DNA of 64,000 bases from Yersinia similis (GTDB lineage Bacteria > Pseudomonadota > Gammaproteobacteria > Enterobacterales > Enterobacteriaceae). The notes under the pieces are model-generated. The model ran no database searches and was not told where the DNA came from. It saw nothing but the letters and a program-made list of their open reading frames with translations. Position 1 is the first letter of the stretch. The number at the start of each line of letters is the position of its first letter. Of this stretch, positions 11,485-21,695 are shown piece by piece. The stretch lies in assembly GCF_001053095.1 (NCBI RefSeq), contig NZ_CGBP01000009.1, forward strand, positions 81,218 through 145,217, given 5' to 3'. The translations under genes were made by a program, and so were the position numbers.

Positions 11485-12104
11485 TGCGGCTCAGTTTACG
11501 ACACATCACATGGCTAAAAATCGCCATTTGGCTGGCGGCAGCATTACCGCTTCTGTGGCTCGTATTATCGATCGATCTGGGGAGGCTAAGTGCTGATCCC
11601 GCCAAAGATATTCAACATTTTACCGGGCGTATGGCCCTTAAATTACTTTTGGCAACCTTAGTGGTCTCGCCATTGGCTCGCTACAGTAAACAACCGTTGT
11701 TACTGCGCTGTCGCCGCTTATTAGGCCTATGGTGTTTTGCTTGGGGAACACTACATTTACTCAGCTACTCGATATTGGAACTGGGGCTGAGTAATATTGG
11801 CCTGTTGGGGCGTGAGTTGATTAACCGCCCTTATCTGACATTGGGCATTATCAGTTGGCTGGTGTTACTGGCGCTGGCACTCACCTCCACCCGGTGGGCA
11901 CAACGAAAAATGGGACCGCTCTGGCAAAAACTACATAATTGGGTGTATGTTGTCGCCATTTTAGCCCCTATTCATTATCTTTGGTCAGTGAAAACACTCT
12001 CACCCTGGCCCATTATCTATGCGGTGATAGCAGCGCTATTACTGTTACTACGTTATAAATTACTGCTACCGCGTTATAAAAAATTTCGTCAATGGTTCCG
12101 CTAA
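11484..12104 (+). CDS. msrQ: MsrQ, haem-binding membrane subunit of the MsrPQ system
   Basis: 206 residues with about six hydrophobic helices, including segments near 10-28, 45-62, 75-95, 112-130, 148-165 and 170-188, typical of the ferric-reductase-like YedZ/MsrQ family. Histidines in HLLSYSILE and KLHNWVYV fit b-haem ligation. The protein passes quinol electrons to MsrP. The ATG overlaps the msrP stop (TAATG), so translation is coupled. Confidence 0.93.
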   Translation: MRLSLRHITWLKIAIWLAAALPLLWLVLSIDLGRLSADPAKDIQHFTGRMALKLLLATLVVSPLARYSKQPLLLRCRRLLGLWCFAWGTLHLLSYSILELGLSNIGLLGRELINRPYLTLGIISWLVLLALALTSTRWAQRKMGPLWQKLHNWVYVVAILAPIHYLWSVKTLSPWPIIYAVIAALLLLLRYKLLLPRYKKFRQWFR

Positions 12105-12366
12105 AAGCCCGAACTGTTTATTACATCTACCCTGCAACATCCCGTGTGCAGGGTAGAAATCGATGAGTGAACGCACAGTTCGCTATTTTTTTTATTGAAT
12201 ATCTTCGCTGATAAGACCAGTATTTAGCTGCTAATTGCTACGATATCATTATAATGCCCAACCTTAGTGCCGATCGCTGTGTCAATTTCGTCGTAAAAAG
12301 GTGACAAATCGGTAGCAGCAGGTTATTTTTTACGATGATGGACTAATTGCCGGAGATACCAGCACA
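12105..12366. promoter_or_regulatory. msrQ-aroQ spacer with a candidate -10 element
   Basis: A small hairpin (ACCCTGCA...TGCAGGGT at 12129-12155) follows msrQ and may stop its transcript, although the T-rich tract after it is delayed. A TATAAT hexamer at 12250-12255 is the best promoter-like element ahead of aroQ-accBC, but I cannot pair it with a convincing -35 box. Confidence 0.4.
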
Positions 12367-12819
12367 ATGTCGGATAAGTTTCACATTTTGCTTCTGAATG
12401 GCCCTAACTTGAATCTGCTTGGAACGCGTGAACCAGAAAAGTATGGTTACACCACGCTGGCTGAAATTGTCAGTCAGTTAGAGATTCAGGCTCAGGGAAT
12501 GGATGTCGCGCTTTCCCATTTGCAGTCAAATGCAGAACATGCGCTGATCGATAGAATTCACCAGGCACGGGGTAATACCGATTTTATCCTGATTAACCCC
12601 GCAGCGTTTACGCATACCAGCGTGGCACTGCGTGATGCGTTGCTAGGCGTGCAGATCCCATTTATCGAGATCCACTTGTCTAACGTGCATGCCAGGGAGC
12701 CTTTCCGTCATCATTCATATCTCTCCGACATCGCGGTTGGCGTAATCTGCGGACTTGGCGCAGATGGCTACAACTTTGCTTTACAGGCAGCGGTAAATCG
12801 CTTGTCAAAACCCAACTAA
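12367..12819 (+). CDS. aroQ: 3-dehydroquinate dehydratase, type II
   Basis: 150 residues, the usual length. [15 protein letters not shown] at residues 8-22 is the family signature; the catalytic tyrosine is Y26 in EKYG, and the active-site histidine lies in [11 protein letters not shown]. It dehydrates 3-dehydroquinate to 3-dehydroshikimate in the shikimate pathway and forms dodecamers. E. coli uses the unrelated type I enzyme, whereas an aroQ gene just ahead of accBC is common in other gammaproteobacteria, including Yersinia. It is followed by accB after 32 bases. Confidence 0.96.
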   Translation: MSDKFHILLLNGPNLNLLGTREPEKYGYTTLAEIVSQLEIQAQGMDVALSHLQSNAEHALIDRIHQARGNTDFILINPAAFTHTSVALRDALLGVQIPFIEIHLSNVHAREPFRHHSYLSDIAVGVICGLGADGYNFALQAAVNRLSKPN

Positions 12820-12851
12820 TTGCAACACGAAAAGAGTACGGAATCACACTT

Positions 12852-13316
12852 ATGGATATTCGTAAGATTAAGAAACTGATCGAACTGGTTGAAGAGTCTG
12901 GTATTTCAGAGCTGGAAATCTCAGAAGGCGAAGAGTCAGTACGTATCAGTCGTGCTCCTGCCGCACCGAACTACCCAATGATGCAACAGCCTTATGCTTT
13001 TGCGGCACCACAACAGCAGCCAGCGCTGGCAGCCGCTGTCGCCCCAGCACCAGTTGCTGAAGCCGCACCGGCAGCGATAAGTGGTCATATCGTACGTTCT
13101 CCAATGGTCGGTACGTTCTACCGCACCCCTAGCCCAGATGCCAAAGCCTTCGTTGAAGTCGGTCAGAAAGTTTCTGTTGGTGATACTCTTTGCATCGTTG
13201 AAGCGATGAAAATGATGAACCAAATCGAAGCAGATAAATCCGGTACTGTAAAAGCCATTCTGGTTGAAAACGGCCAACCGGTTGAATTCGACGAGCCTCT
13301 TGTCATCATCGAATAA
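12852..13316 (+). CDS. accB: Biotin carboxyl carrier protein of acetyl-CoA carboxylase
   Basis: 154 residues. The N-terminal helix-rich segment (1-40) is followed by a flexible Ala/Pro linker (about 43-76) and the biotinyl domain. The biotin attachment site is EAMKMMN with K120. AccB carries CO2 from biotin carboxylase AccC to the carboxyltransferase AccAD in the first committed step of fatty acid synthesis. It precedes accC by 11 bases; the pair is an operon and is known to be growth-rate and AccB regulated in E. coli. Confidence 0.98.
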   Translation: MDIRKIKKLIELVEESGISELEISEGEESVRISRAPAAPNYPMMQQPYAFAAPQQQPALAAAVAPAPVAEAAPAAISGHIVRSPMVGTFYRTPSPDAKAFVEVGQKVSVGDTLCIVEAMKMMNQIEADKSGTVKAILVENGQPVEFDEPLVIIE

Positions 13317-13327
13317 CGAGGCGTTCC

Positions 13328-14677
13328 ATGCTTGATAAAATCGTAATCGCTAACCGCGGTGAGATTGCGCTGCGTATCCTACGGGCTTGTAAGGAGCTGG
13401 GGATCAAGACTGTCGCCGTTCACTCTGTTGCGGATCGTGACCTGAAACACGTATTACTGGCTGACGAGACTGTTTGTATTGGTCCCGCGCCTTCAGTTAA
13501 AAGCTATCTGAACATCCCGGCAATCATTTCGGCTGCTGAGATCACCGGCGCGGTGGCTGTTCACCCCGGCTATGGTTTCCTGTCTGAAAATGCTGATTTT
13601 GCCGAACAGGTAGAACGTTCTGGTTTCATTTTCATTGGCCCACGAGCCGAAACCATTCGCCTGATGGGCGATAAAGTTTCCGCGATCAGCGCAATGAAGA
13701 AAGCCGGTGTGCCATGCGTACCCGGTTCTGATGGCCCATTAAGCGACGACACAGCTAAGAACAAAGCCTTTGCCAAACGTATCGGTTATCCGGTCATTAT
13801 CAAGGCATCTGGCGGCGGCGGTGGCCGTGGTATGCGTGTGGTTCGTCACGACAAGGATCTGGAAGAATCCATTAACATGACCCGTGCGGAAGCGAAAGCT
13901 GCTTTCAATAACGATATGGTTTATATGGAGAAATACCTTGAGAACCCACGCCATATCGAGGTTCAGATTTTGGCTGATGGTCAGGGTAATGCTATCTATC
14001 TGGCCGAGCGCGACTGTTCTATGCAGCGCCGCCACCAAAAAGTGGTTGAAGAAGCACCTGCACCGGGTATCACCAGCGAAATGCGCCGTTATATCGGTGA
14101 ACGCTGCGCGAAAGCCTGTATGGAAATCGGTTATCGCGGTGCCGGTACCTTTGAGTTCTTGTATGAAAACGGTGAGTTCTATTTCATTGAAATGAACACC
14201 CGTATTCAGGTTGAACACACGGTTACCGAAATGATCACCGGTATTGACTTGATCAAAGAGCAGCTACGTATCGCGGCTGGCCAACCTCTCTCCATCAAAC
14301 AAGATGAAGTGAAAGTGCATGGCCACGCCATTGAATGCCGTATTAACGCCGAAGATCCAAATACCTTCTTGCCAAGTCCGGGTAAAATTACCCGCTTCCA
14401 TGCGCCGGGTGGTTTCGGTGTTCGTTGGGAATCTCATATTTACGCAGGCTATACTGTGCCTCCGTATTATGACTCCATGATTGGTAAGCTGATCACTTAC
14501 GGTGAAAACCGTGATGTGGCGATTGCTCGAATGAAAAATGCCTTGGCAGAGCTCATTATCGATGGCATCAAAACCAACGTTGAGTTACAGCAACGCATTA
14601 TGAATGACGAGAACTTCCAGCACGGTGGGACTAATATCCACTATCTGGAGAAAAAACTCGGGTTGCAAGAAACCTGA
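13328..14677 (+). CDS. accC: Biotin carboxylase subunit of acetyl-CoA carboxylase
   Basis: 449 residues, identical in length to E. coli AccC. The ATP-grasp glycine-rich loop [14 protein letters not shown] lies at about 159-172; [10 protein letters not shown] near 288-297 carries catalytic residues, and the N-terminal [10 protein letters not shown] is the biotin carboxylase signature. It carboxylates biotin on AccB with ATP and bicarbonate. A long hairpin terminator follows 55 bases after the stop. Confidence 0.98.
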   Translation: MLDKIVIANRGEIALRILRACKELGIKTVAVHSVADRDLKHVLLADETVCIGPAPSVKSYLNIPAIISAAEITGAVAVHPGYGFLSENADFAEQVERSGFIFIGPRAETIRLMGDKVSAISAMKKAGVPCVPGSDGPLSDDTAKNKAFAKRIGYPVIIKASGGGGGRGMRVVRHDKDLEESINMTRAEAKAAFNNDMVYMEKYLENPRHIEVQILADGQGNAIYLAERDCSMQRRHQKVVEEAPAPGITSEMRRYIGERCAKACMEIGYRGAGTFEFLYENGEFYFIEMNTRIQVEHTVTEMITGIDLIKEQLRIAAGQPLSIKQDEVKVHGHAIECRINAEDPNTFLPSPGKITRFHAPGGFGVRWESHIYAGYTVPPYYDSMIGKLITYGENRDVAIARMKNALAELIIDGIKTNVELQQRIMNDENFQHGGTNIHYLEKKLGLQET

Positions 14678-14732
14678 TATTTCGCCTTTCGTACATCATT
14701 TTAGCTGTTATAGCAGGTCCAGTTAATTGAGT

Positions 14733-14783
14733 TGCCCCCCAAATATTGGATAACAACCCGATATTTGGAGGGGCAGTTTTTTA
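14733..14783 (+). terminator. Rho-independent terminator of aroQ-accBC
   Basis: TGCCCCCCAAATAT (14733-14746) pairs with ATATTTGGAGGGGCA (14761-14775) around a 14-base loop, with one bulge, followed at once by GTTTTTTAT. Confidence 0.85.
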
Positions 14784-14925
14784 TGGCATAAACTGAAGTT
14801 AAAAAGCCTGAATTCTGTAGAGTGCGGAATTCAGGCCTTGATGGCTACTTAATTTAAACAACCCAAAATCTTGTTAATTTAAACAGCCGAATATCTTACC
14901 GTCAGTTTATTTAAGCTGAAAGTTT

Positions 14926-15102
14926 TTAATTTGCTCTTGACATGCATCGGAAAAAATTTTCCTTTCCATTTTCATCGTATGAGACCATTGCGCCTCCGCC
15001 TTGTGGGCATCTATCTAAATGCCAGTTAATGCCAGATGCATATACTGGAGCGATGGAAGCACTGGCACAGACTAATAGAAGAGAGGCAACGATTTTTTTC
15101 AT
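14926..15102 (-). CDS. Small secreted protein, 58 residues, unknown function
   Basis: Not a recognised gene. ATG at 15102-15100 is preceded by AGGA at a normal distance, and the frame runs 58 codons to TAA at 14926. Residues 1-23 form a classic Sec signal (MKKIVASLLLVCASASIA, then APVYA before cleavage). The predicted mature peptide of about 35 residues is rich in Gly, Asn and charged residues and has exactly two cysteines (RCP near its middle and RCM near its end), consistent with one disulfide in the periplasm. It stands alone between accC and an AT-rich spacer. Small size makes chance possible, but ribosome-binding site, signal peptide and paired cysteines together argue for a real gene. 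Confidence 0.65.
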   Translation of the reverse strand: MKKIVASLLLVCASASIAPVYASGINWHLDRCPQGGGAMVSYDENGKENFFRCMSRAN

Positions 15103-15683
15103 GGGTAAATTCCTATAAAATTTTAAGTTAATGTTTATATTGATAAAAGTAATTTATCAGTAGTAAATACAGTTATTTTTACAATGTAATTTCCTACCAC
15201 CAAAACAATATTAAAAAGAACAAATCCAATCAATTAAATTTATTATTTTTTCATGTTATTAATGATTAATAATCATGCCATCAGTTGGTCTAATACTTGA
15301 ATTGTTTTTCCCAATTTCATATATAACAAAGGCCAAAAATAAACAGCGTCAATGAAAAATATATTTTAGGAAAAAGTTATAATAAAAATTCAACATTAAA
15401 TATATAAAATAATATTTATTACAGATAATATCGGTTATTCCGTGGAGTGAGTATTAAAAGCAGTATTATTAATATACTCATGCTTAACAAAATAGTGCCT
15501 GTGCTATTGTCGTCAGGAACCAGCCGTCTCCAAACTGACTGAAAACAACATTTGAATTTCCAAGGTGATTGAGACAAGAAAATAGATGGCCTTAGAATAT
15601 TTTATCTAAACCGTTAGCTTCAGCTAAACAATGGGCTGTTTATGAAATATCATTCCGACCGGTTTTTTCTTTTCTGCAACGGA
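15103..15683. other. AT-rich intergenic region
   Basis: About 580 bases of AT-rich sequence between the small secreted gene and the ERIC-like array, with many A and T runs (for example 15130-15260 and 15345-15425). I see no supported reading frame. A promoter for the small secreted gene is expected at its left end. It may be an old insertion or deletion scar. Confidence 0.5.
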
Positions 15684-16026
<343 letters not shown>

Positions 16027-16038
16027 TGGGGAGAACAT

Positions 16039-16281
16039 ATGGAAACAAGGTTCCTACAGGCAAACAAAGAAGCACGCTGGGCCTTTGGCCTAACACTGGC
16101 CTACCTTGCTGGGTGGATAATAACCGCTTACTTACCGGGTAATCTTCCCGGAATAAGCGGCCTACCTGCCTGGTTTGAAGCAGCCTGTATTGCATTACCA
16201 CTCCTGTTTATTGTGCTGTGTATTCTGATGGTACGGCTGATATTCCGCGATATCCCACTGGAGGATGACGATGCAAACTGA
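16039..16281 (+). CDS. yhdT: YhdT family small membrane protein
   Basis: 80 residues with two membrane helices (about 15-33 and 49-70). It matches E. coli YhdT, a DUF997 protein of unknown function encoded just upstream of panF. A GGGGAG ribosome-binding site at 16029-16034 supports the ATG. The gene overlaps panF by 11 bases, suggesting a small accessory subunit of the symporter; that role is inference. Confidence 0.9.
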   Translation: METRFLQANKEARWAFGLTLAYLAGWIITAYLPGNLPGISGLPAWFEAACIALPLLFIVLCILMVRLIFRDIPLEDDDAN

Positions 16282-17725
16282 TGTCGTTCTGCCATTAGTC
16301 GGCTATCTGGTGTTGGTCTTTGGCCTATCTATTTATGCTTATACTCGCCGCCAAACCGGGAATTTTCTCAACGAATATTTTATCGGCAACCGTTCGATGG
16401 GTGGTTTCGTACTGGCGATGACCCTGACCGCCACCTATATCAGCGCCAGTTCGTTTATTGGTGGACCAGGTGCCGCTTATAAATACGGCCTTGGCTGGGT
16501 TCTGCTGGCGATGATCCAATTGCCTGCGGTCTGGCTTTCCCTCGGTGTCCTAGGTAAGAAGTTTGCCATTCTGGCACGTCGCTATAATGCCGTGACCCTC
16601 AACGATATGTTGTATGCCCGCTATCAGAGCCGTTTACTGGTGTGGCTAGCCAGCCTCAGCCTGCTGGTGGCCTTTGTCGGTGCCATGACCGTGCAATTTA
16701 TTGGTGGCGCACGGTTGTTGGAAACGGCGGCAGGTGTCCCTTACGACACTGGCTTATTAATTTTTGGTATCAGTATCGCTCTGTACACCTCATTTGGTGG
16801 ATTCCGGGCCAGTGTACTGAATGATGCCCTACAAGGGCTGGTCATGCTGGTCGGGACCATTTTGCTGTTAGTCGCCGTGATCCACGCGGCAGGTGGCCTA
16901 CATAAAGCCGTCGAGACGCTGCAACATATCGATCCGGCGCTGGTTTCCCCGCAAGGTGGCGATCAGATCCTCGACGTGCCGTTTATGGCTTCGTTCTGGA
17001 TCCTGGTGTGCTTTGGGGTGATCGGTCTGCCACACACCGCCGTACGTTGTATTTCGTATCGTGACAGTAAAGCCGTACATCGCGGTATTATCCTCGGCAC
17101 CATCGTGGTGGCGATCCTGATGTTCGGAATGCATCTGGCCGGCGCGCTGGGGCGGGCGGTGTTACCTGATCTGAAAATTCCAGATCAAGTGATCCCGACA
17201 CTAATGATCACCGTGCTACCTCCGTTTGCCGCGGGGATCTTCCTGGCAGCCCCCATGGCGGCGATCATGTCGACCATCAATGCTCAGTTACTGCAATCTT
17301 CTGCTACCATTGTGAAAGATTTGTATCTCAATCTGCGGCCAGCAGAGTTAAAGAATGAGCGCAAGCTAGCGCGTATCTCCAGCTTATCCACACTCATCCT
17401 TGGGCTGTTATTGCTCTTGGCCGCCTGGCGACCACCTGAAATGATTATCTGGTTGAACCTACTGGCCTTTGGCGGACTGGAAGCGGTATTCCTCTGGCCA
17501 TTGGTGCTGGGGTTATACTGGGAGCGGGCCAATGCCCACGGCGCCCTTAGCTCAATGATCGTCGGTGCGGTATGCTATACGGTATTAGCCAGCTTCGACA
17601 TAAAGATAGCCGGCCTGCACCCCATTGTGCCGTCACTTGCGCTTAATCTGTTGGCGTTTTATATCGGTAATCTATTTGGTGACAGAGCGCGGGTACGACA
17701 ACCCGCCATCGTCAGTGCCGATTAA
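16271..17725 (+). CDS. panF: Sodium/pantothenate symporter
   Basis: 484 residues. GGAGG at 16260-16264 is six bases before the ATG at 16271 but touches the alternative ATG at 16265, so the second ATG is chosen; it also matches the E. coli length of 483. About 13 hydrophobic helices, and the SSS family stretches TATYISASSFIGGPGAAY (about 54-71) and LAAPMAAIMSTINAQLLQSS (about 322-341). It imports pantothenate with Na+ for coenzyme A synthesis. It overlaps yhdT and precedes prmA by 75 bases. Confidence 0.96.
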   Translation: MQTDVVLPLVGYLVLVFGLSIYAYTRRQTGNFLNEYFIGNRSMGGFVLAMTLTATYISASSFIGGPGAAYKYGLGWVLLAMIQLPAVWLSLGVLGKKFAILARRYNAVTLNDMLYARYQSRLLVWLASLSLLVAFVGAMTVQFIGGARLLETAAGVPYDTGLLIFGISIALYTSFGGFRASVLNDALQGLVMLVGTILLLVAVIHAAGGLHKAVETLQHIDPALVSPQGGDQILDVPFMASFWILVCFGVIGLPHTAVRCISYRDSKAVHRGIILGTIVVAILMFGMHLAGALGRAVLPDLKIPDQVIPTLMITVLPPFAAGIFLAAPMAAIMSTINAQLLQSSATIVKDLYLNLRPAELKNERKLARISSLSTLILGLLLLLAAWRPPEMIIWLNLLAFGGLEAVFLWPLVLGLYWERANAHGALSSMIVGAVCYTVLASFDIKIAGLHPIVPSLALNLLAFYIGNLFGDRARVRQPAIVSAD

Positions 17726-17800
17726 AATCACTATTATTATATCAACACATCAGCCGGTATCGTGGTTATGGCCCCGATACCGGCACTTGAGAGAATTGCT

Positions 17801-18682
17801 ATGCCTTGGATCCAACTAAAATTAAACACCACCGGCAACCAAGCCGAATCCCTAGGGGACGTTCTGGTGGAAAGTGGTGCTGTGTCGGTCACTTTTCAGG
17901 ACACCCACGATAATCCGGTCTTCGAGCCACTGCCAGGTGAAACCCGTCTGTGGGGCGATACCGATGTCATTGGTCTGTATGATGCAGAAACCGATATGGC
18001 TGAAGTGGTCGCTATGTTGGAATGCCACCCGCAGATCGGCAAAGGCTTTATCCATAAAATTGAACAGTTGGAAGATAAAGATTGGGAGCGTGAATGGATG
18101 GATAACTTCCATCCGATGCGTTTTGGTGAGCGCCTGTGGATCTGCCCAAGCTGGCGTGATGTGCCAGATCCAACGGCAGTTAACGTTATGCTCGACCCCG
18201 GCTTAGCCTTTGGTACGGGTACCCACCCTACCACAGCATTGTGCCTCCAATGGCTGGATAGCCTCGATCTCAATGGTAAAACCCTCATCGACTTCGGTTG
18301 TGGCTCTGGCATCCTGGCGATTGCCGCGCTAAAACTCGGTGCAGCGCGCGCTATTGGCATTGATATCGATCCGCAGGCCATTCAAGCCAGTCGCGATAAC
18401 GCGCAGCGTAACGGCGTTTCAGAGCGTTTGGAGCTGTATCTGGCAAAAGACCAGCCCACAGAACTATCTGCTGATGTGGTCGTGGCTAATATTCTGGCAG
18501 GCCCATTACGGGAACTGGCCCCCCTGATTAGCGTCTTACCGACGACGGGCGGCCATCTTGGGTTGTCTGGGGTATTGGCAACGCAAGCGGCGGGAGTCGC
18601 ACAGGCCTATGAGGATAAATTCATCCTCGACCCGGTCGCCGAGAAAGAAGAATGGTGCCGCATCACCGGTATCAAAAAATAA
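17801..18682 (+). CDS. prmA: Ribosomal protein L11 methyltransferase
   Basis: 293 residues from MPWIQLKLN, the same as E. coli PrmA; an upstream frame opening at 17762 adds 13 residues without support. The N-terminal substrate-recognition domain is followed by a Rossmann methyltransferase with [18 protein letters not shown] (about 165-182) and [10 protein letters not shown]. It trimethylates lysines and the N-terminus of L11. A strong hairpin follows at 18730. Confidence 0.96.
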   Translation: MPWIQLKLNTTGNQAESLGDVLVESGAVSVTFQDTHDNPVFEPLPGETRLWGDTDVIGLYDAETDMAEVVAMLECHPQIGKGFIHKIEQLEDKDWEREWMDNFHPMRFGERLWICPSWRDVPDPTAVNVMLDPGLAFGTGTHPTTALCLQWLDSLDLNGKTLIDFGCGSGILAIAALKLGAARAIGIDIDPQAIQASRDNAQRNGVSERLELYLAKDQPTELSADVVVANILAGPLRELAPLISVLPTTGGHLGLSGVLATQAAGVAQAYEDKFILDPVAEKEEWCRITGIKK

Positions 18683-18729
18683 TTTTGCTTTAACTCACGA
18701 CACACCCAAAATATTTGGTGTCACCGCCA

Positions 18730-18759
18730 GACGCACACGGACTTGAGTCCGTGTGCGTC
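18730..18759. terminator. Strong perfect hairpin after prmA, probable terminator
   Basis: GACGCACACGGAC (18730-18742) pairs perfectly with GTCCGTGTGCGTC (18747-18759) around TTGA. The following ACTATTAACCTTTC is a weak U-tract, so it may work as a terminator or as an mRNA 3' stabiliser. Confidence 0.65.
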
Positions 18760-19165
18760 ACTATTAACCTTTCAACGCCAGCCACCTTTCATCATCAACA
18801 ATATTTCTGTATCGATAATATTTCAGTATCAACAGCATCGCACCGTCAGGTGAGAACGGCATACCCATGATTTTACTATGGAATAACGATAGGGTTTCTG
18901 GCTTTTAGCCGCCCTTTATCTCATATTCTTTTTAATTGCAACGAGATGTGTGACAGATATATTTCTACTCTTTATCTTTGATTTGATGAATAAAACAGCA
19001 CTATCGACCCTGTTTTTGATACTTTCCCAGTTGATAATTATGTTGTTTGACAGAAAATACCAAAGCGCACAATTCAACCAGATAAGCGTAACGTGATGTT
19101 ATTTATAATTAAATATCTAAAAATACAACGTTAGCCTATTATTCATTGCTATTTTTTCATCAATT
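18760..19165. other. Intergenic region upstream of the dusB-fis promoter
   Basis: About 400 bases of AT-rich sequence with A and T tracts at helical spacing, without a supported reading frame. In E. coli this region holds upstream Fis, IHF and CRP sites for fis; I only assign the proximal elements (separate entries). Confidence 0.5.
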
Positions 19166-19222
19166 GGTCAAAGTTTGGCCTTTCATCTGGGCGCAAAAAT
19201 GCGTAATATACGCGCCCTTACG
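19166..19222 (+). promoter_or_regulatory. dusB-fis promoter with Fis-like operator and GC-rich discriminator
   Basis: -35 TTTCAT at 19181-19186 and -10 TAATAT at 19204-19209 are 17 bases apart and followed by the GC-rich discriminator CGCGCCCTTACGG. Just upstream, GGTCAAAGTTTGGCC (19166-19180) fits the Fis 15-mer except for the central W. The whole block closely resembles the E. coli fis promoter as I remember it, which is stringently controlled by ppGpp/DksA and repressed by Fis. Confidence 0.85.
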
Positions 19223-19247
19223 GACACAGTGTGGTCATTCTTTGTCT

Positions 19248-20213
19248 ATGCGTATTGGACACTTCCAGCTTACAAATTGCCTGATTGCCGCCCCGATGGC
19301 GGGCATCACAGATCGCCCCTTCAGAGCGCTATGTCATGGTATGGGGGCTGGGATGGCTGTATCTGAAATGCTCTCCTCTAATCCAGAGGTTTGGCGAACG
19401 GATAAGTCGCGTTTACGCATGGTCCATATTGATGAACCCGGGATTCGTAACGTGCAAATTGCCGGTAACGATCCAGATGAGATGGCAGCAGCCGCCAAAA
19501 TCAATGTGGCGAGTGGTGCCCAAATCATCGATATCAATATGGGGTGTCCGGCCAAGAAAGTGAACCGCAAGCTGGCGGGTTCTGCATTATTGCAGCATCC
19601 TGATCTGGTCAAACAGATCCTCTCCGCAGTGGTTAATGCGGTAGATGTGCCGGTGACGTTGAAGATCCGGACGGGTTGGTCACCAGAACACCGTAACTGT
19701 ATAGAAATTGCCCAACTGGCCGAAAATTGTGGTATACAAGCCCTGACGATTCATGGCCGAACCCGTTCTTGCCTGTTTAATGGTGAGGCGGAATACGACA
19801 GTATTCGAGCAGTTAAGCAGACTGTTTCCATTCCCGTTATCGCGAATGGTGACATCACTGACCCGCATAAAGCCAGAGCGGTACTCGACTACACTGGAGC
19901 AGATGCTCTGATGATAGGCCGTGCCGCTCAGGGAAGACCGTGGATCTTCCGGGAAATCCAGCATTATCTGGACACTGGGGAACTGCTGCCACCGATGCCA
20001 CTTGGCGAAGTGCAGCGTTTGTTAGACGGGCATATACGGGAATTGCACGACTTTTATGGTCCAGGCAAGGGATTTCGTATTGCACGTAAGCACGTCTCTT
20101 GGTATCTCCAAGAGCACGCCCCTAACGACCAGTTTCGGCGCACATTCAACGCCATTGAGGATGCCAGCGAACAGCTGGAGGCGTTGGAGGCATATTTCGA
20201 AAATCTTGCGTAA
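19248..20213 (+). CDS. dusB: tRNA-dihydrouridine synthase B
   Basis: 321 residues from [10 protein letters not shown], equal to E. coli DusB. The flavin TIM barrel opens with [15 protein letters not shown], and the active-site cysteine is C100 in [16 protein letters not shown]. It reduces specific uridines in the tRNA D-loop. The upstream frame extension to 19146 crosses the promoter and is rejected. It is the first gene of dusB-fis, 24 bases before fis. Confidence 0.97.
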   Translation: MRIGHFQLTNCLIAAPMAGITDRPFRALCHGMGAGMAVSEMLSSNPEVWRTDKSRLRMVHIDEPGIRNVQIAGNDPDEMAAAAKINVASGAQIIDINMGCPAKKVNRKLAGSALLQHPDLVKQILSAVVNAVDVPVTLKIRTGWSPEHRNCIEIAQLAENCGIQALTIHGRTRSCLFNGEAEYDSIRAVKQTVSIPVIANGDITDPHKARAVLDYTGADALMIGRAAQGRPWIFREIQHYLDTGELLPPMPLGEVQRLLDGHIRELHDFYGPGKGFRIARKHVSWYLQEHAPNDQFRRTFNAIEDASEQLEALEAYFENLA

Positions 20214-20237
20214 ACAGAAAAAAGAGCTGACAGAACT

Positions 20238-20534
20238 ATGTTCGAACAACGCGTAAATTCTGACGTACTGACCGTTGCAACCGTAAACTCACAGGACCAG
20301 GTAACTCAAAAGCCTTTGCGTGACTCGGTTAAACAAGCACTGAAGAACTATTTTGCTCAACTGAATGGTCAAGATGTAAGTGACCTGTATGAGTTGGTAC
20401 TGGCTGAAGTTGAACAGCCATTGTTGGACATGGTGATGCAATACACCCGTGGCAACCAAACCCGTGCAGCCCTGATGATGGGCATCAACCGCGGTACGCT
20501 GCGTAAGAAATTGAAAAAATACGGCATGAACTGA
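20238..20534 (+). CDS. fis: Nucleoid-associated protein Fis
   Basis: 98 residues, apparently identical to E. coli Fis. The flexible N-terminal beta-hairpin (about 10-26) contacts recombinases; helices A-B dimerise, and the C-terminal helix-turn-helix [19 protein letters not shown] binds DNA. Fis activates rRNA promoters, shapes the nucleoid and represses its own promoter. An intrinsic terminator follows. Confidence 0.99.
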
Positions 20535-20558
20535 TACTAGTCAGTTAAGGTGTTGTTT

Positions 20559-20599
20559 AAAAAGGCGTTATCCTTAATTGGTTAGCGCCTTTTTTATTA
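20559..20599 (+). terminator. Rho-independent terminator of dusB-fis
   Basis: AAAAAGGCGTTA pairs imperfectly with TTAGCGCCTTTTTT around a short AT-rich loop, ending in a T-run. Confidence 0.8.
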
Positions 20600-20740
20600 T
20601 TCGTGATGCAGCACGTGATACACGGTGCTTTGTATACTCAAGATATCAGCAACAAAAACCCATCACTTCACCCAAAAAAACCAATTTTTTAATGGTTATG
20701 CGTCTAGTAATTGTAAGGAACAGTCACAGAATTTATGGAG

Positions 20741-21631
20741 CTATGGCTCCTTGTTGATCAACAGCCGGTACATCTCGGTATGGTCCGTCATTGGTGTTGC
20801 ACGCCGAGAAACTTCATTCCAAACATCGACACAGTGCGTGCCCAGTTTCATTGGGTAATTAAGCCGTTGTGCCAAATTACGTGCGATATGCAGGTCTTTA
20901 TTCATCAATTGCAGCGCAAAGCCGGAGGCATACGAGCCGTTCAGCATAAATTGGCGCACTGTGCTTTCTGAAGTATTACTCCGGCCAGTGGAGGTATTGA
21001 GCACATCGGTCATCACCTCGGGTTCGATCCCAAACCGTTGGGCAATATGCAGTGCTTCGATTGTCGCCAACAGCCCCGTCGCTGATACATAATTATTCAA
21101 TGCCTTGGCCGCATGGCCACTCCCCGCAGGGCCAACAAACAGGATCTGTTCCCCCATTGCAGCCAAAGCGGTATAACAAGATTTAAGTACCCTATCCTCG
21201 CCCCCAGTCAGGATCGATAATGTCCCGCTCTGGGCTTTTTTTACTCCACCAGAGACGGGGGCATCCAGATAATCCAGTTCCCATACAGCCAGCAAGATCG
21301 CCAGACGACGTGAGCGTTCAGGATCGGAGGAACTCATGTCGATCACCACTGCCGCTTTAGATAGCTGTGCAACCCATCCCGATATCCCGTCACTTCCCAG
21401 CAATGCCTGTTCAACAGCCTCAGAGTTGGGCAACATGGTGATCAATGCATCTAAAGATGCCGCATTATCTACCGTGAGTGGTTCAGCGTTGAGTTCTGCC
21501 GTCAGTATTTGCACCTTGGTGATATCTGCATCACAGAGATACAGCTCAAAACCCGCCTTTACCAGGCGCTGCACCATAGGGGTTCCCATCTTCCCCAAAC
21601 CAATAAAACCAATACGTTGCGGTTGTTTCAT
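20741..21631 (-). CDS. NAD(P)-dependent beta-hydroxyacid dehydrogenase (3-hydroxyisobutyrate dehydrogenase family)
   Basis: 296 residues. Rossmann motif GFIGLGKMGTPM at 8-19, substrate-loop DAPVSGGVKKAQSG near 121-134, and catalytic lysine in GHAAKALNN near 171. This is the 6-phosphogluconate/3-hydroxyisobutyrate dehydrogenase superfamily (relatives include GarR, GlxR and HIBADH). The substrate cannot be read from the sequence. It sits 40-odd bases from the lactonase-like pseudogene on the same strand, so both may have belonged to one catabolic unit. Its coding end is only about 140 bases from the fis terminator, on the opposite strand. Confidence 0.85.
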   Translation of the reverse strand: MKQPQRIGFIGLGKMGTPMVQRLVKAGFELYLCDADITKVQILTAELNAEPLTVDNAASLDALITMLPNSEAVEQALLGSDGISGWVAQLSKAAVVIDMSSSDPERSRRLAILLAVWELDYLDAPVSGGVKKAQSGTLSILTGGEDRVLKSCYTALAAMGEQILFVGPAGSGHAAKALNNYVSATGLLATIEALHIAQRFGIEPEVMTDVLNTSTGRSNTSESTVRQFMLNGSYASGFALQLMNKDLHIARNLAQRLNYPMKLGTHCVDVWNEVSRRATPMTDHTEMYRLLINKEP

Positions 21632-21695
21632 CTGACCCCCTTAATCGTTATTGGTCGCCAGAGCACTCGCTTAATCCGTTCGGCTGAAATACATT

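Noticed and set aside
13739..14218. 159-residue minus-strand open frame opposite accC
   Set aside because: Pure antisense shadow of a highly conserved gene; Phe/His/Thr-rich product with no motif and no ribosome-binding site.
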